Shown: piece by piece, positions 15,435-24,869 of the stretch
How the letters are laid out: each line of letters begins with the position of its first letter
How positions within the stretch are numbered: position 1 is the stretch's first letter
Virus record (IMG/VR): IMGVR_UViG_3300032163_000830
Coordinates: 1 to 33,616 of that record
Direction: 5' to 3' (one strand)
DNA length: 33,616 nt
Source of the DNA: a virus
Made by a program: the position numbers and the translations under genes
Notes under the pieces: model-generated
The model's database searches: none
Seen by the model: the letters and a program-made list of their open reading frames with translations, nothing else
What the model was told of the DNA's origin: nothing

Positions 15435-16277
15435 ATGAAAACTATTAATTTGAACAACAAGCAGGTAGAAACTTTTATAGAGCCTATTAGTAATAAATAT
15501 ATGGGTTTTGCTGGCATTATAAAAATAAATAGTAATGATTCGGTATTTGTCGATACGAGAGATGGTAAGGGATATGATAGGGTAATTGAAAGTATGTCCA
15601 AAATGATAACTTATTTATCAAATAAGTTTAGATTTAATGGTTTTGCAAAAGATGATGTCAAGCAACATATTGTAATGCTTATACTTGATGGAATTCCTAA
15701 ATTCAATCCAAATTTAGATGTTAAATTATCTACTTTTTTACAAATAAGAGTTGGCCGAAGACTAATTAATGAAGTTAGAGATAATAGTAGATATTTCAGA
15801 AACGCTACTTTCTTGAATTTAAACAGATATAGGGTTAATTGTAAGTGTGGCAATAACTTCGCGCTTTCTATTTGCGAAGATCAAGATATAGATAGTGAAG
15901 AATGCCCAAATTGTAATACTAAAATAATAAATTCAAAAAAATATAATATTAGTCATAATGAAATATTATTTAATGACAATATTTACAATAAAAATAATGA
16001 TCCAGTCCATGATAATAGTTTAGATAATATTATAGATTCTAATATATTTGGTGAAGAAAAGTCGCCTTTAGAAGATGATATTATTTTTATGAATGATTTA
16101 CAAGATTGTATTACAAATGAGGGGCCGGAAGTAATTAAAATGATGAGTTTAATATGTCTTTATGATTATTCTATCTCTGATGCTGCTAAAGAAGCCGGCA
16201 TTTCCTATACTCACGCAGCTAATTTATTAAAAAATATGCGTAATAATAAAAAGATTCAAAAATTGATGGATAAATAA
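15435..16277 (+). CDS. Sigma-70-like factor with inserted zinc ribbon
   Basis: 280 aa from ATG 15435, just after the nuclease stop; an upstream TTG lies inside that gene. Residues about 48-120 look like sigma region 2: DDVKQHIVMLILDGIPKFN, then VKLSTFLQIRVGRRLINEVR, matching the FNP...KFSTFL...IR pattern. The C-terminal 45 residues (YSISDAAKEAGISYTHAANL) look like a region 4 helix-turn-helix. Between them lies a Cys cluster, C136-x-C138 and C157-x2-C160, with the look of a zinc ribbon. It probably binds host RNA polymerase and directs phage transcription. The insertion is not a usual sigma feature. Confidence 0.72.
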   Translation: MKTINLNNKQVETFIEPISNKYMGFAGIIKINSNDSVFVDTRDGKGYDRVIESMSKMITYLSNKFRFNGFAKDDVKQHIVMLILDGIPKFNPNLDVKLSTFLQIRVGRRLINEVRDNSRYFRNATFLNLNRYRVNCKCGNNFALSICEDQDIDSEECPNCNTKIINSKKYNISHNEILFNDNIYNKNNDPVHDNSLDNIIDSNIFGEEKSPLEDDIIFMNDLQDCITNEGPEVIKMMSLICLYDYSISDAAKEAGISYTHAANLLKNMRNNKKIQKLMDK

Positions 16278-16278
16278 T

Positions 16279-16857
16279 ATGTATAATATTCTTTTAAATA
16301 AATTAAAGATCTTGGCCAGAAAAAATATAGCCAGATATAATAAGATTTTGAAGAATACCACAGAAATTAATAAGAAAAGTGTATTAAATAACATATATAA
16401 AGAGCAGGCCATAGTTATTGCCGATGCTATTAATCAAATACAGTCATTACCAACATTAGGGCATTTAAGGGAGTTATTGGAAAAAAATTCAATAGCAGAA
16501 GGTAATATGCTGCAACATAATACAAGTATTTCGGCCAATGATATAAAACGATGGGCCTTGAAGTCCGCAGTAGATGAGTATTATAAATTAATTCAATATA
16601 ATTCAATGACACCAATAGTTGATGCAATTGGAAGTTTAACAACTAAACGAGAATTTGCCCCTAATAAAGAATATGTTTATAAATTATATATGAATACATT
16701 AGAATCAATGATCGCAAGGAAAGATGCTTATAAATTGGATCCAAAAGTATTAGAAGAAATTTCTGATAAAGGTATTCCGCAAGGTGGGGCATTTGAAAAA
16801 AATATAGAAAGGTATAGAGAAGAATTTATGACGCAACTTAATTTTTTTAAGAGGTAG
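16279..16857 (+). CDS. Hypothetical helical protein, 192 aa
   Basis: Open from ATG 16279 to TAG 16857, two bases after the sigma-like gene. It is predominantly helical, basic at the N terminus (LNKLKILARKNIARYNKIL) and acidic toward the C terminus (KDAYKLDPKVLEEISDKG). There are no Cys motifs, membrane segments or known signatures. Its position between the sigma-like factor and trigger factor gives no clear clue. Function unknown. Confidence 0.7.
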   Translation: MYNILLNKLKILARKNIARYNKILKNTTEINKKSVLNNIYKEQAIVIADAINQIQSLPTLGHLRELLEKNSIAEGNMLQHNTSISANDIKRWALKSAVDEYYKLIQYNSMTPIVDAIGSLTTKREFAPNKEYVYKLYMNTLESMIARKDAYKLDPKVLEEISDKGIPQGGAFEKNIERYREEFMTQLNFFKR

Positions 16858-16860
16858 GTA

Positions 16861-18129
16861 ATGGAAGATTTAATAAAGATTGAAGAAGTAAGTGATATAA
16901 AGAAGAAAATATTAATAATAGTTTCCCCAGATAATGTCAATAAAAAGTTTGATGATTTTTTCAAAAATATCAAAAAAGATGTTCATATAAATGGATTTCG
17001 CAAAGGTAAAGTTCCGGTAAATGTCCTTAAAAAGTATTTTGATGATAGAGCAAAAGATACTGTTTCTCAAATATTATTAGAAGAATATTATTCAAAGGCT
17101 ATAAGGGATAACAATATAAATGTTGTTGGTTCCCCTATTTTGGATAATGAATCTACTGGTGTATTTAGCAAAGATAATTCATACTCTGTTAATTTTTTAG
17201 TAGAAATTTTGCCTAATTTAAATTTAGAAAACTATGATAAAATTAATTTAAATATAGAAACAACTAACTTAACAATAGATATAGAGGCAAAGATACTGTC
17301 ATATAGAGAACAATTTGCTGAAAGAAAACAAGTTTCTGATAGGAGCGCTCAACTTGGAGATGCTGTTGTTATAGATTTTACAGGATTTATAAACAATATT
17401 CCATTCGAAGGCGGGCATTCTGACGGACATTCTATAAACAAATTGGGTAATGAAAATCTTATAATAGGATTTGAAGATCAAATAGTTGGTATGAAGATAG
17501 AAGAATCTAAACGAATTAAAATTAAATTTCCAGATGATTACGGTGCCAAAGAAATTGCCGGAAAGGAAGCCGAATTTGAAATTAAATTGCATACTATAAT
17601 AGAAAGTAAATTAGCCGATGTAAATGATGATTTGGCTTTGATGGTTGGATTCAAAACAGTTGATGAATTAAAAACAAAAATTAAAGCAGATGTTGAGGGT
17701 GAAATCGAAAATAGAAACAGAGTATCATTAGAAAGACAAATAGTAGAAAAGATTAAAGAAACTAATACTATTAAAATGCCAGAATCATTATTAAAAGATG
17801 AACAAGTTGCTATTTTGAAAAAAGCTGGCGTAAAGGATAAAATAAATGATGTTATGCTAAATAGTGTTAAGGGTATAGCCCAATTTAATATAGAAAGAAA
17901 ATTAATATTTGATGCTATATATGAAAAAGAAATTACTCTGGAAATAGCACCAGATGAGTTAGATAAAACATTAGATGAAAATGCGGTTAAATCAAATATG
18001 TCAAAAGATGATTTCATAAGTATGTTGTATAATTCAAAGCAAATGGATTCGTTTATGGATATTTTGAAAGCCAAAAAAGTGGTTGATTTTATAATAAATT
18101 GTTCAAAAAACAATAAGGATAAGGTTTAA
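16861..18129 (+). CDS. tig: Trigger factor (ribosome-associated chaperone)
   Basis: 422 aa, close to the 432 aa of E. coli Tig, with all three domains. The N-terminal domain carries the ribosome-docking signature GFRKGKVP at 45-52, which binds L23 at the exit tunnel. A FKBP-like PPIase domain follows at about 150-240 (GDAVVIDFTGFINN, GFEDQIVGM, FPDDYGAKEIAGKEAEFEI). The C-terminal helical chaperone arms extend from about 250. It would hold nascent chains as they leave the ribosome. A phage-encoded full-length trigger factor is very unusual. Start ATG 16861 has GAGGTAGGTA upstream. The intact signature suggests it still docks on host ribosomes. Confidence 0.93.
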   Translation: MEDLIKIEEVSDIKKKILIIVSPDNVNKKFDDFFKNIKKDVHINGFRKGKVPVNVLKKYFDDRAKDTVSQILLEEYYSKAIRDNNINVVGSPILDNESTGVFSKDNSYSVNFLVEILPNLNLENYDKINLNIETTNLTIDIEAKILSYREQFAERKQVSDRSAQLGDAVVIDFTGFINNIPFEGGHSDGHSINKLGNENLIIGFEDQIVGMKIEESKRIKIKFPDDYGAKEIAGKEAEFEIKLHTIIESKLADVNDDLALMVGFKTVDELKTKIKADVEGEIENRNRVSLERQIVEKIKETNTIKMPESLLKDEQVAILKKAGVKDKINDVMLNSVKGIAQFNIERKLIFDAIYEKEITLEIAPDELDKTLDENAVKSNMSKDDFISMLYNSKQMDSFMDILKAKKVVDFIINCSKNNKDKV

Positions 18130-18130
18130 A

Positions 18131-18352
18131 ATGAGTGAAGGTAAAGTAAGCACCCAGTCAGTTGGTGGGTTTAAAGTAGTAAATTATTCTGTCAAAAAGG
18201 GAAAGGAAGATGAAAGGGTTAGGTTAGTATTGGAAGCAAGTGTTGATGAAATAAGTGCTGGCGAATGTGACATGGGTGAAGTAATGAAAGCCCTATTAGA
18301 TCACGCAACGGGAGATACGGCAATAAGTTTATCACTCTTTGTAAATAAGTAA
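18131..18352 (+). CDS. Hypothetical protein, 73 aa
   Basis: The ATG at 18131 follows the trigger factor stop by one base. A beta-like N-terminal half (GGFKVVNYSVKKGKEDERVR, LVLEASVDE) is followed by a helix (DMGEVMKALLDHATGD) and a final strand (ISLSLFVNK). It could be a small alpha/beta protein. No family is recognised. Confidence 0.65.
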   Translation: MSEGKVSTQSVGGFKVVNYSVKKGKEDERVRLVLEASVDEISAGECDMGEVMKALLDHATGDTAISLSLFVNK

Positions 18353-18685
18353 ATGAAATTCAATGATATAATTAAGATTACTCAAAATGAATGCGTAGCC
18401 TGTATATCATTGATGTATGAATTACCTTGTCAAATTGATGAAGATATATATGAATATTTAAAGGATTTTGGAAGACTATTATATTCTTTTAAGTCTATAC
18501 GGTTATTACATATAAGATCTTCTGATAGTTTTGAAATAGAAGGTAAATTAGGTAATAATAAAATAAAATTTGTTATACCAAAAAAGTTTCAAAATCAAAA
18601 AATAAGTGAAGACAAAAAACTATATTTTGAAACTTTACTCTCGAAATGGATTACTAAAAAATTAAATATGGAAGTGGGTTTGTGA
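18353..18685 (+). CDS. Hypothetical protein, 110 aa
   Basis: Starts immediately after the previous stop (TAA at 18350-18352, ATG 18353). Contains Cys at NECVACISLMYELPC but no complete metal motif, then a beta-like part (FEIEGKLGNNKIKFVIPKKF) and a C-terminal helix. The TGA overlaps the next gene's ATG. Function unknown. Confidence 0.65.
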   Translation: MKFNDIIKITQNECVACISLMYELPCQIDEDIYEYLKDFGRLLYSFKSIRLLHIRSSDSFEIEGKLGNNKIKFVIPKKFQNQKISEDKKLYFETLLSKWITKKLNMEVGL

Positions 18686-19584
18686 TGTATTTGTATGTAG
18701 GTGTTTTTCCGAATAATAAAGTATATGTTGGCATTACCGTTAATTTTAATAAACGTAGGGTTATGCATAAAAGTAGAGCCAAAAATGGATATGATACTTA
18801 TTTGTATAATGCTATAAGAAAATATGGATTTGATAATATTACTTGGAATACGGCAGATGGCTATACTGATTGGGATGACTTATGTAGGGCGGAAATTGAA
18901 GAAATAAAAAGATATGACTCTACCGACCGTAATTTTGGATATAATATTAGTGCTGGTGGAGATGGTTATGTTGGATTTAAACATACTGATGAATGGAAAG
19001 AAATGATGTCTAAAAGAATGAGTGGCGAGAACAGCCCATCCTGGGGTAGAAAATTAACATTAGAAGAGAAACAGTATTTGTCAAAAATTAATACAGGCGA
19101 AAATAATCCACGATTTGGCCAAGAAAAATCAGAAAAAGAAAAAATGGCCATATCAAGTGGGCTTTTAAAATATTATATAGAAAATGATGGAAAATTTAAA
19201 GATAAAAATCATAAGAAGAGTAGTAAAGATTTAATATCAAAAGCTAATAGTGGAGAAAATAATGGTATGTTTGGGAAAAAAGCTTGGAATAACGGAATTA
19301 AAAATTCAGAGTGGTCTGAAAAAATGAAGGGAGAGCGAAACCCAATGTATAAGATTGGAGAAAATCACCCTATGTTTGGTAAGAAACACTCTAAACAGAC
19401 TATAAAAGAAATGAGCGGAAGCAATAATTCGCAAGCCAAATTGATAGAAATGGATGTATTAGAGATAAGAGAGAAGTATAAATCTAAAAAATATAAACAA
19501 AAGGATTTGGCTAAGGAATACAAAATATCTATAACAAACATTAGTAATATAGTTAATAATAAAATATGGAAGAAAAATGAATAG
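18685..19584 (+). CDS. GIY-YIG homing endonuclease with NUMOD3 repeats
   Basis: 299 aa. The GIY-YIG core is at the N terminus: MYLYVGVFPNNKVYVGIT, NFNKRRVMHKSRA (catalytic Arg), and an acidic RAEIEEIKRYD helix with the catalytic Glu. Then come at least four NUMOD3-type repeats (GENSPSWGRKL, GENNPRFGQEK, GENNGMFGKKA, GENHPMFGKKH) and a terminal helix-turn-helix (KDLAKEYKISITNISNIV), all DNA-binding modules of Seg/I-TevI-like enzymes. It lies directly upstream of, and overlaps by 8 bases, the intein-containing polymerase gene, so the polymerase locus has been colonised twice. ATG 18685 is used (GTGATG junction). Confidence 0.88.
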   Translation: MYLYVGVFPNNKVYVGITVNFNKRRVMHKSRAKNGYDTYLYNAIRKYGFDNITWNTADGYTDWDDLCRAEIEEIKRYDSTDRNFGYNISAGGDGYVGFKHTDEWKEMMSKRMSGENSPSWGRKLTLEEKQYLSKINTGENNPRFGQEKSEKEKMAISSGLLKYYIENDGKFKDKNHKKSSKDLISKANSGENNGMFGKKAWNNGIKNSEWSEKMKGERNPMYKIGENHPMFGKKHSKQTIKEMSGSNNSQAKLIEMDVLEIREKYKSKKYKQKDLAKEYKISITNISNIVNNKIWKKNE

Positions 19585-22500
19585 ATTTATACATCTACAT
19601 TGTCATTCGAGCATTGGAAGTATGTTAGATGCAATGACTAATATAGATGAGATGTTTAAACGTGCAAAAGAATTGGGACAGCCTGGCATGGCCATAACCG
19701 ATCATGGTTGCATGGCCGGAATATTTGACGCGAGAAAGGCCTCTAAAAAATATGGGATAAAATTTATACCCGGAATAGAGGCATATTTTGTTGATGATGT
19801 GACTGATAAAGAACAAAAAAGACGACACATAGTTTTGTTGGCCAAAAATGAAAAGGGATACAGAAATTTGCTCTCTTTAAATTATGAAGGATATTTAAAT
19901 TTTCAATATGTAGCTGTAATTAATAAAGTGTTTCCGAAAATAGATTGGAATTTATTGGAAAAATATCATGAAGGTATTATATGCTTAACTGCTTGTGGCA
20001 GTGGTTTGTTATCTCGTCAAATGTTTGTACATAATGAAGATGGCGAATGGTTGTTGGATACTTGTCATACTAATCTATATTCAGCCGCTAAAAAATTAAA
20101 AAATATATTTGGCGATGATTTATATTTAGAAGTTCAACCACATAATTTAAAAATTATAGATCGTAATAGAAGAACTGGCGAAATTAAATTGTCCAAAACT
20201 GGTGAAGAAATTGTCATAATAGATCAGGATCATATAAATAGAAAATTAATTGAATTAGGTAAATCACTTAATATTAATTTGGTAGCAACAGCAGATATAC
20301 ATTATCTAAATAAAGAAAATGCCAAAGATCACGATATGCTTATGGCTATATCTTCAAAAGCTCCGTTAAGCGATAAGACCCGCCATAGATATGAAGTAGA
20401 AGAATTTTATATGAAGGACAGACAAACTATCTTTAATCACTTTAAGGATAAGTTTGGAGAAACTTTTGCCAATGAAGTATGCGATAATACTATAAAGATA
20501 TTTGAAAAATGTATTGAGTCAGATTATTTAGACGTAAAGGAACCAAGATTTCCGAAGTTTGATGTAGATAATGTTCCTGATTTAGAACTATTCAAAGATT
20601 GGCAGGCAAAGCAAACCAATAATTCAATTCCATCAGATCACTCTTATATGAGATTCAAATGCGTATCGGAATTTAAAAAGTTATACGGACATTTAAAGGG
20701 TAAAGAAAAAGAGAAATACATAAAGCGTATGATGGATGAGATTAAGGTATTAGAAATGCATAATTTTTGTTCGTATATGCTTATTGTGTCCGACTTTATA
20801 GAATACGCTAAAAGTAAAAATATAATGGTTGGTCCGGGTAGAGGGTGTTTGATAGGTGAAACAAAAGTATTGACTGACAAGGGAATTAAAGAATTAAAAA
20901 ATATAGTTAGCGGAGATTTTGTATATTCTCATACAGGACAATTAAAAGAAGTATTAAATACTTTTAAGTATGAAATAAAAGAAGAGTTATTAAAAATACA
21001 AACTAATTGGTCTTATGAGGATATAATTCTGACAAAAGATCACAAATTATATGCCGAAAAAAGTCTAACAACAAGTAAGTTTAAGGATAGACTTAATTCT
21101 GGGCTTCGAACAGACAAATGCAAAAGATGGGTTAATTTTCAAAATAATCCTCAGTGGTTAAGTGCACAAGATTTGAGTATCCAAGATGGTATATTTATGC
21201 CGTTCTTAAAAAGAAATATTGAAAAACAAATTTCATTAGATTTGGTCGAATTTATTGATGAAGATATGTTCTATGATAAAGATTATATTTATAAGGAGAT
21301 ACCATTAGATAATATCTATTCTTATAGAAATATATCAAAAAAATTAAATATAAGTAGATCAACTATTATCAAGGCAAAACGCGGGAATAAAATAAATCAA
21401 AGTAACTCAGACAAAATAATAAATTACCTAAATAGTATTGGTACTAACTTAAGCGATTGGCAAAATAACAAAAATATCTATACAAAAAAACATAATAGAT
21501 TTATATGTTTTGATAATGATTTTGCTTATATTTTGGGCAGATGGATTGGCGACGGTTGGAAAAAAGAAAACAAAGACAGTAATTATATAGGTATAGCGTT
21601 TAATAGCGATGATACAATTGGTGTCGAAAAGATAAAATCATATTTTAATGGCATTGGTTTTGAGTGTAAATTAAATGTGTCAAAGACTAAAAAATTGATA
21701 CAGTTGTATGTTTATGGCAAAGTTTTGCCAAGAATATTTTCAAAATTCATATCGGATTATAAAAATTCATCTGGCAGCAAACATTTACCTGTGGCCTTTA
21801 GAAATATGGAGACTGGACTTTTAAAATCTATGCTAAACGGCTTGATAGATAGTGATGGATCCCTAGATACTAACGGTAATAGAACAAACATTGATACTAC
21901 AAGTGAAAGATTGGCCTGTGAAGTAAAAGAAGCACTACTGTATTTAAAAATACCTTCATCAATTTTTGTTAGAGATGAATTTTTGAGAGGTAAGTATCTT
22001 TGTAGGAAATCATATAAAATTAGATTTAATGAAAAAAATAAAAATAATATATTCGATAATGGATATTTTGTAAATATAAAAAATATAGAAGTGATAAATA
22101 ATATAAAATATGTTTATGATATTCAAGTTAAAGATGACACATCATATCTGACCCTTAACTATGCCGTTCACAATAGTGTCGGAGGTTCTTTAGTTGGTAA
22201 TTTGCTTGGAATTCATACTGTTGACCCAATACAATATGGCTTATTGTTCGAAAGATTTCATAACAAAGAAAAGAAAGCGTTTCCAGACATTGATACTGAT
22301 TTTAGTTCGGATGGTAGAGACGCTGTGGAGAAATACATAGTTGAGAAATATGGCAAAAATAAAGTTGCTCATGTCTCCAATTTAAGCAGAATGACGCCAA
22401 AAGTTATTATCAAAGATATTGCCAGATCTTTGGAACTCGGCGGTGGCAAAAGTGAAGCGTTCAAAATAGCAAATAAAATAACTGATACTATTCCATCTGA

Positions 22501-24337
22501 TGTTCAAACGATAGACGATGCACTAAAAGTATCAAAAGAATTTGTTGAATTTTGTCAAAAATATCCGGAATTAGAGAAATATGGCCGCAGATTAGTTGGG
22601 TTAGAACGAGCTTACGCAACTCATGCCGCCGGAATAGTTATAAGCGATATTGATTTATCTACTTATGTTCCGCTACGATTAGATAAGGATGGGGTTGTGT
22701 CAGTTCAATATGAAAAGAATAGATGCGAAGAAATGGGTCTCATTAAGATGGACTTGCTGGGGCTGGAACATCTTAGAATTATAGAGCATACCATAATTAA
22801 TTCCAGACTATTAGGAATGAAGTGCCCAGATCCAAAAGATATAGATTTAAACGATAAAAAAGTTTGGGATGAAATAGCAAAGGGCAGAACTATGTGCGTA
22901 TTTCAGATGGGTTCGACTCATATGAAGGCTCTATGTAAACAAATACGCCCACAAAATATTGAAGATTTAAGCCTGGTAAATGCCTTGGGGAGACCTTCTG
23001 CTGGGCAAAAGTCAAAAGATGGAACGCCAGCACCACGAGATACCTATATATTAAGACGAGATGGAAAAGAGCCTGTTTCTTACAAATATGAATGTTTACG
23101 GCCAGTATTGTCAGAAACATTAGGTATATGTGTATATGAAGAACAATTGGCAAAATTAGCAAATGCAGTAGCTGGTTGGGATTTAAATAAGGCTGATGGT
23201 CTCCGCAAATTAACAAAACTTAAGGAAAAGGGCAGAGAATTTACCACAAAACTTAAAGAAGATTTTATAGTTGATGGAATGAAGCACAACAATTTAAAGC
23301 GCGAAGAAGTCGATGAAATATGGGAAAAAATTATAGAACCATTTTCAGGATATGGCTTTAATAAGGCACATGGAATATTTTACAGCATAAACGGATATCA
23401 TACGGCTTATTATAAATATTATTTTCCAGCAGCTTTTATGGCCGCTGTTCTTCAATCAGAGGCAGAGAAAAACGCAGCCGTAAGAGACAGTAATATTAGG
23501 GCATATAAAAAAGAAGCTGAAAGACTGGGACTAACTATACTTCAGCCCGATTTAAATAAGAGCGGGCAATCATTTAGTGTTGTTGATAAAAACATCATTA
23601 TAACTGGCTTGAATGCCATAAAAGGTATAGGAAATTCGGCTGTCAATAATATATTAGAATCAAAATTGAAAGGTTCATTTAAAAGTTTCGCTGATTTCTT
23701 ATATAGAACTAATTCAAGAGTTGTTAGAAAAGATACTATTCAAGCATTAGCTATGTCAGGATGCTTTGATAGTTTAAAAATAAATAGAAAAGCAGCGTTT
23801 ATTTATTACCAAGATATTAGAGTGAAAGCCAATAAATATGGCACAGAAAAATCAAAAGAGGGTATAGATGAACTTAATAGACTTGATGGATTTATTTTTG
23901 ATTTAGATAAACTTGCAGAAGAATGGACTTTAAAAGAAAAACTTGATGGCGAAAAAGAAACACTTGGGGAATACATATCTGGAAATATAAATGATGTATA
24001 TAATGGATTTTTCACCGGCAAGGGAGTTACACCTCTTACTAAAATAAAGAATATGAGCGCAGGAACCCTTATAAGAACAGAATCAATAGTATCTGACATA
24101 AAAGAAATGAAATTAAAATCAGGCAAAAATAAGGGAAAAGTTTATGTTAAATGTGATTTGACAGATTTGAATAACGATATTATTCAATTAACAGTATGGC
24201 CAGAGCAATGGAGTTATTACAAAAATATATTGGATATAGGAAGTCCAATAAGAGCTGTGTGTAAAATCAATAGTTATAATGGAGCCAATAGTTTGGTGTT
24301 GGAAAGAATAGAAAATGGAGTAAATGATGCAATGTGA
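19577..24337 (+). CDS. dnaE: DNA polymerase III alpha subunit (DnaE), intein-containing precursor
   Basis: 1586-residue precursor; removing the intein (424-866) leaves 1143 residues, the usual DnaE size. The N-terminal PHP domain (FIHLHCHSS, MAITDHGCMAG, IPGIEAYF, TADIHYL) keeps an active-looking metal site, so it may proofread. Palm motifs: GPGRG (419-423) joined after splicing to SVGGSL, FPDIDTDF (D904, D906) and GLIKMDLLGL (third Asp). Fingers and helix-hairpin-helix parts follow, and a C-terminal OB fold (IVSDIKEMKLKSGKNKGK, LTVWPEQW). It replicates the phage genome. A bacterial C-family replicase is rare in phages, which mostly use A- or B-family enzymes. No clamp or loader is visible nearby. 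Confidence 0.95.
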   Translation: MNRFIHLHCHSSIGSMLDAMTNIDEMFKRAKELGQPGMAITDHGCMAGIFDARKASKKYGIKFIPGIEAYFVDDVTDKEQKRRHIVLLAKNEKGYRNLLSLNYEGYLNFQYVAVINKVFPKIDWNLLEKYHEGIICLTACGSGLLSRQMFVHNEDGEWLLDTCHTNLYSAAKKLKNIFGDDLYLEVQPHNLKIIDRNRRTGEIKLSKTGEEIVIIDQDHINRKLIELGKSLNINLVATADIHYLNKENAKDHDMLMAISSKAPLSDKTRHRYEVEEFYMKDRQTIFNHFKDKFGETFANEVCDNTIKIFEKCIESDYLDVKEPRFPKFDVDNVPDLELFKDWQAKQTNNSIPSDHSYMRFKCVSEFKKLYGHLKGKEKEKYIKRMMDEIKVLEMHNFCSYMLIVSDFIEYAKSKNIMVGPGRGCLIGETKVLTDKGIKELKNIVSGDFVYSHTGQLKEVLNTFKYEIKEELLKIQTNWSYEDIILTKDHKLYAEKSLTTSKFKDRLNSGLRTDKCKRWVNFQNNPQWLSAQDLSIQDGIFMPFLKRNIEKQISLDLVEFIDEDMFYDKDYIYKEIPLDNIYSYRNISKKLNISRSTIIKAKRGNKINQSNSDKIINYLNSIGTNLSDWQNNKNIYTKKHNRFICFDNDFAYILGRWIGDGWKKENKDSNYIGIAFNSDDTIGVEKIKSYFNGIGFECKLNVSKTKKLIQLYVYGKVLPRIFSKFISDYKNSSGSKHLPVAFRNMETGLLKSMLNGLIDSDGSLDTNGNRTNIDTTSERLACEVKEALLYLKIPSSIFVRDEFLRGKYLCRKSYKIRFNEKNKNNIFDNGYFVNIKNIEVINNIKYVYDIQVKDDTSYLTLNYAVHNSVGGSLVGNLLGIHTVDPIQYGLLFERFHNKEKKAFPDIDTDFSSDGRDAVEKYIVEKYGKNKVAHVSNLSRMTPKVIIKDIARSLELGGGKSEAFKIANKITDTIPSDVQTIDDALKVSKEFVEFCQKYPELEKYGRRLVGLERAYATHAAGIVISDIDLSTYVPLRLDKDGVVSVQYEKNRCEEMGLIKMDLLGLEHLRIIEHTIINSRLLGMKCPDPKDIDLNDKKVWDEIAKGRTMCVFQMGSTHMKALCKQIRPQNIEDLSLVNALGRPSAGQKSKDGTPAPRDTYILRRDGKEPVSYKYECLRPVLSETLGICVYEEQLAKLANAVAGWDLNKADGLRKLTKLKEKGREFTTKLKEDFIVDGMKHNNLKREEVDEIWEKIIEPFSGYGFNKAHGIFYSINGYHTAYYKYYFPAAFMAAVLQSEAEKNAAVRDSNIRAYKKEAERLGLTILQPDLNKSGQSFSVVDKNIIITGLNAIKGIGNSAVNNILESKLKGSFKSFADFLYRTNSRVVRKDTIQALAMSGCFDSLKINRKAAFIYYQDIRVKANKYGTEKSKEGIDELNRLDGFIFDLDKLAEEWTLKEKLDGEKETLGEYISGNINDVYNGFFTGKGVTPLTKIKNMSAGTLIRTESIVSDIKEMKLKSGKNKGKVYVKCDLTDLNNDIIQLTVWPEQWSYYKNILDIGSPIRAVCKINSYNGANSLVLERIENGVNDAM
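20846..22174 (+). mobile_element. Intein with LAGLIDADG endonuclease inside dnaE (443 aa)
   Basis: The intein starts at C424 (CLIGETKVLTDKGI, block A) and ends YAVHN (H865, N866), with Ser867 as the +1 nucleophile. Block B is TKDH (T486-H489). Two LAGLIDADG motifs, YILGRWIGDG (D659) and LNGLIDSDG (D760), form a DOD endonuclease. Residues between 500 and 640 may add a DNA-recognition region. Insertion is within the GPGRG/S polymerase motif, 37 residues before the catalytic Asp, so unspliced protein should be inactive. All splicing residues are present, so it is expected to be active. Confidence 0.93.
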
Positions 24338-24869
24338 TAATTGTGGTGTCAATATAAACGCTGAATTTCAATTTGCTATATCGAGCAATAACTGTCCTGG
24401 TTGTGGCAAAAATATAATGAAGGCAGAGAAATTAATTAACTTTCTTAATTTAAAAACTCTAATTTCTAATAATTTTATAGATATAGATAGTGAAAGATTA
24501 GTAAATCTTATTATAGCAAATTTTGAATTAAAGCAGCTATTCAAAGAAGAGCGTATTGAAAAAATAAATAAAGATGTTGAAGTAAAAAAACAAGGCGATC
24601 AAATTGAGGTCAAAGAGGCGGAAAGCATGGAAGATCTCAAAAAAAGTGATGAACTACACAAATTAAGACAAATGGCTGATGCAAAAGAAACATTAAAAAA
24701 GCTTAGAGATGAGGCGTATGAGGGTGCTTTAAGGGGCGCTTGGGGTATGGAAGATGAAACTACTAATGATCCAGCGGTAGTTGTGGATATGGCTAATAAA
24801 ATAGAAAGAGCCCAGAGTCAAGAGAATATATTGACAGGATCAAAGGGTGCTTTTACGAGAAGTCAATGA
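24327..24869 (+). CDS. Zinc-ribbon protein, 180 aa
   Basis: The N terminus is a zinc ribbon: CDNCGVN and NNCPGCGKN, spaced about 20 residues. Then come a helical region (ERLVNLIIANFELKQLFKEE) and a charged coiled-coil-like stretch ending in LTGSKGAFTRSQ. ATG 24327 lies six bases after GGAG and is preferred to the ATG at 24324, three bases away. It overlaps the end of dnaE, hinting at a replication or transcription partner, but no family is recognised. Confidence 0.72.
   Translation: MQCDNCGVNINAEFQFAISSNNCPGCGKNIMKAEKLINFLNLKTLISNNFIDIDSERLVNLIIANFELKQLFKEERIEKINKDVEVKKQGDQIEVKEAESMEDLKKSDELHKLRQMADAKETLKKLRDEAYEGALRGAWGMEDETTNDPAVVVDMANKIERAQSQENILTGSKGAFTRSQ

Noticed and set aside
17538-18113. 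191-codon open frame on the - strand inside trigger factor
   Set aside because: It is the antisense shadow of a gene with strong family motifs; the translation is Ser/Phe/Leu-rich and low in complexity. The same applies to other minus-strand ORFs here.
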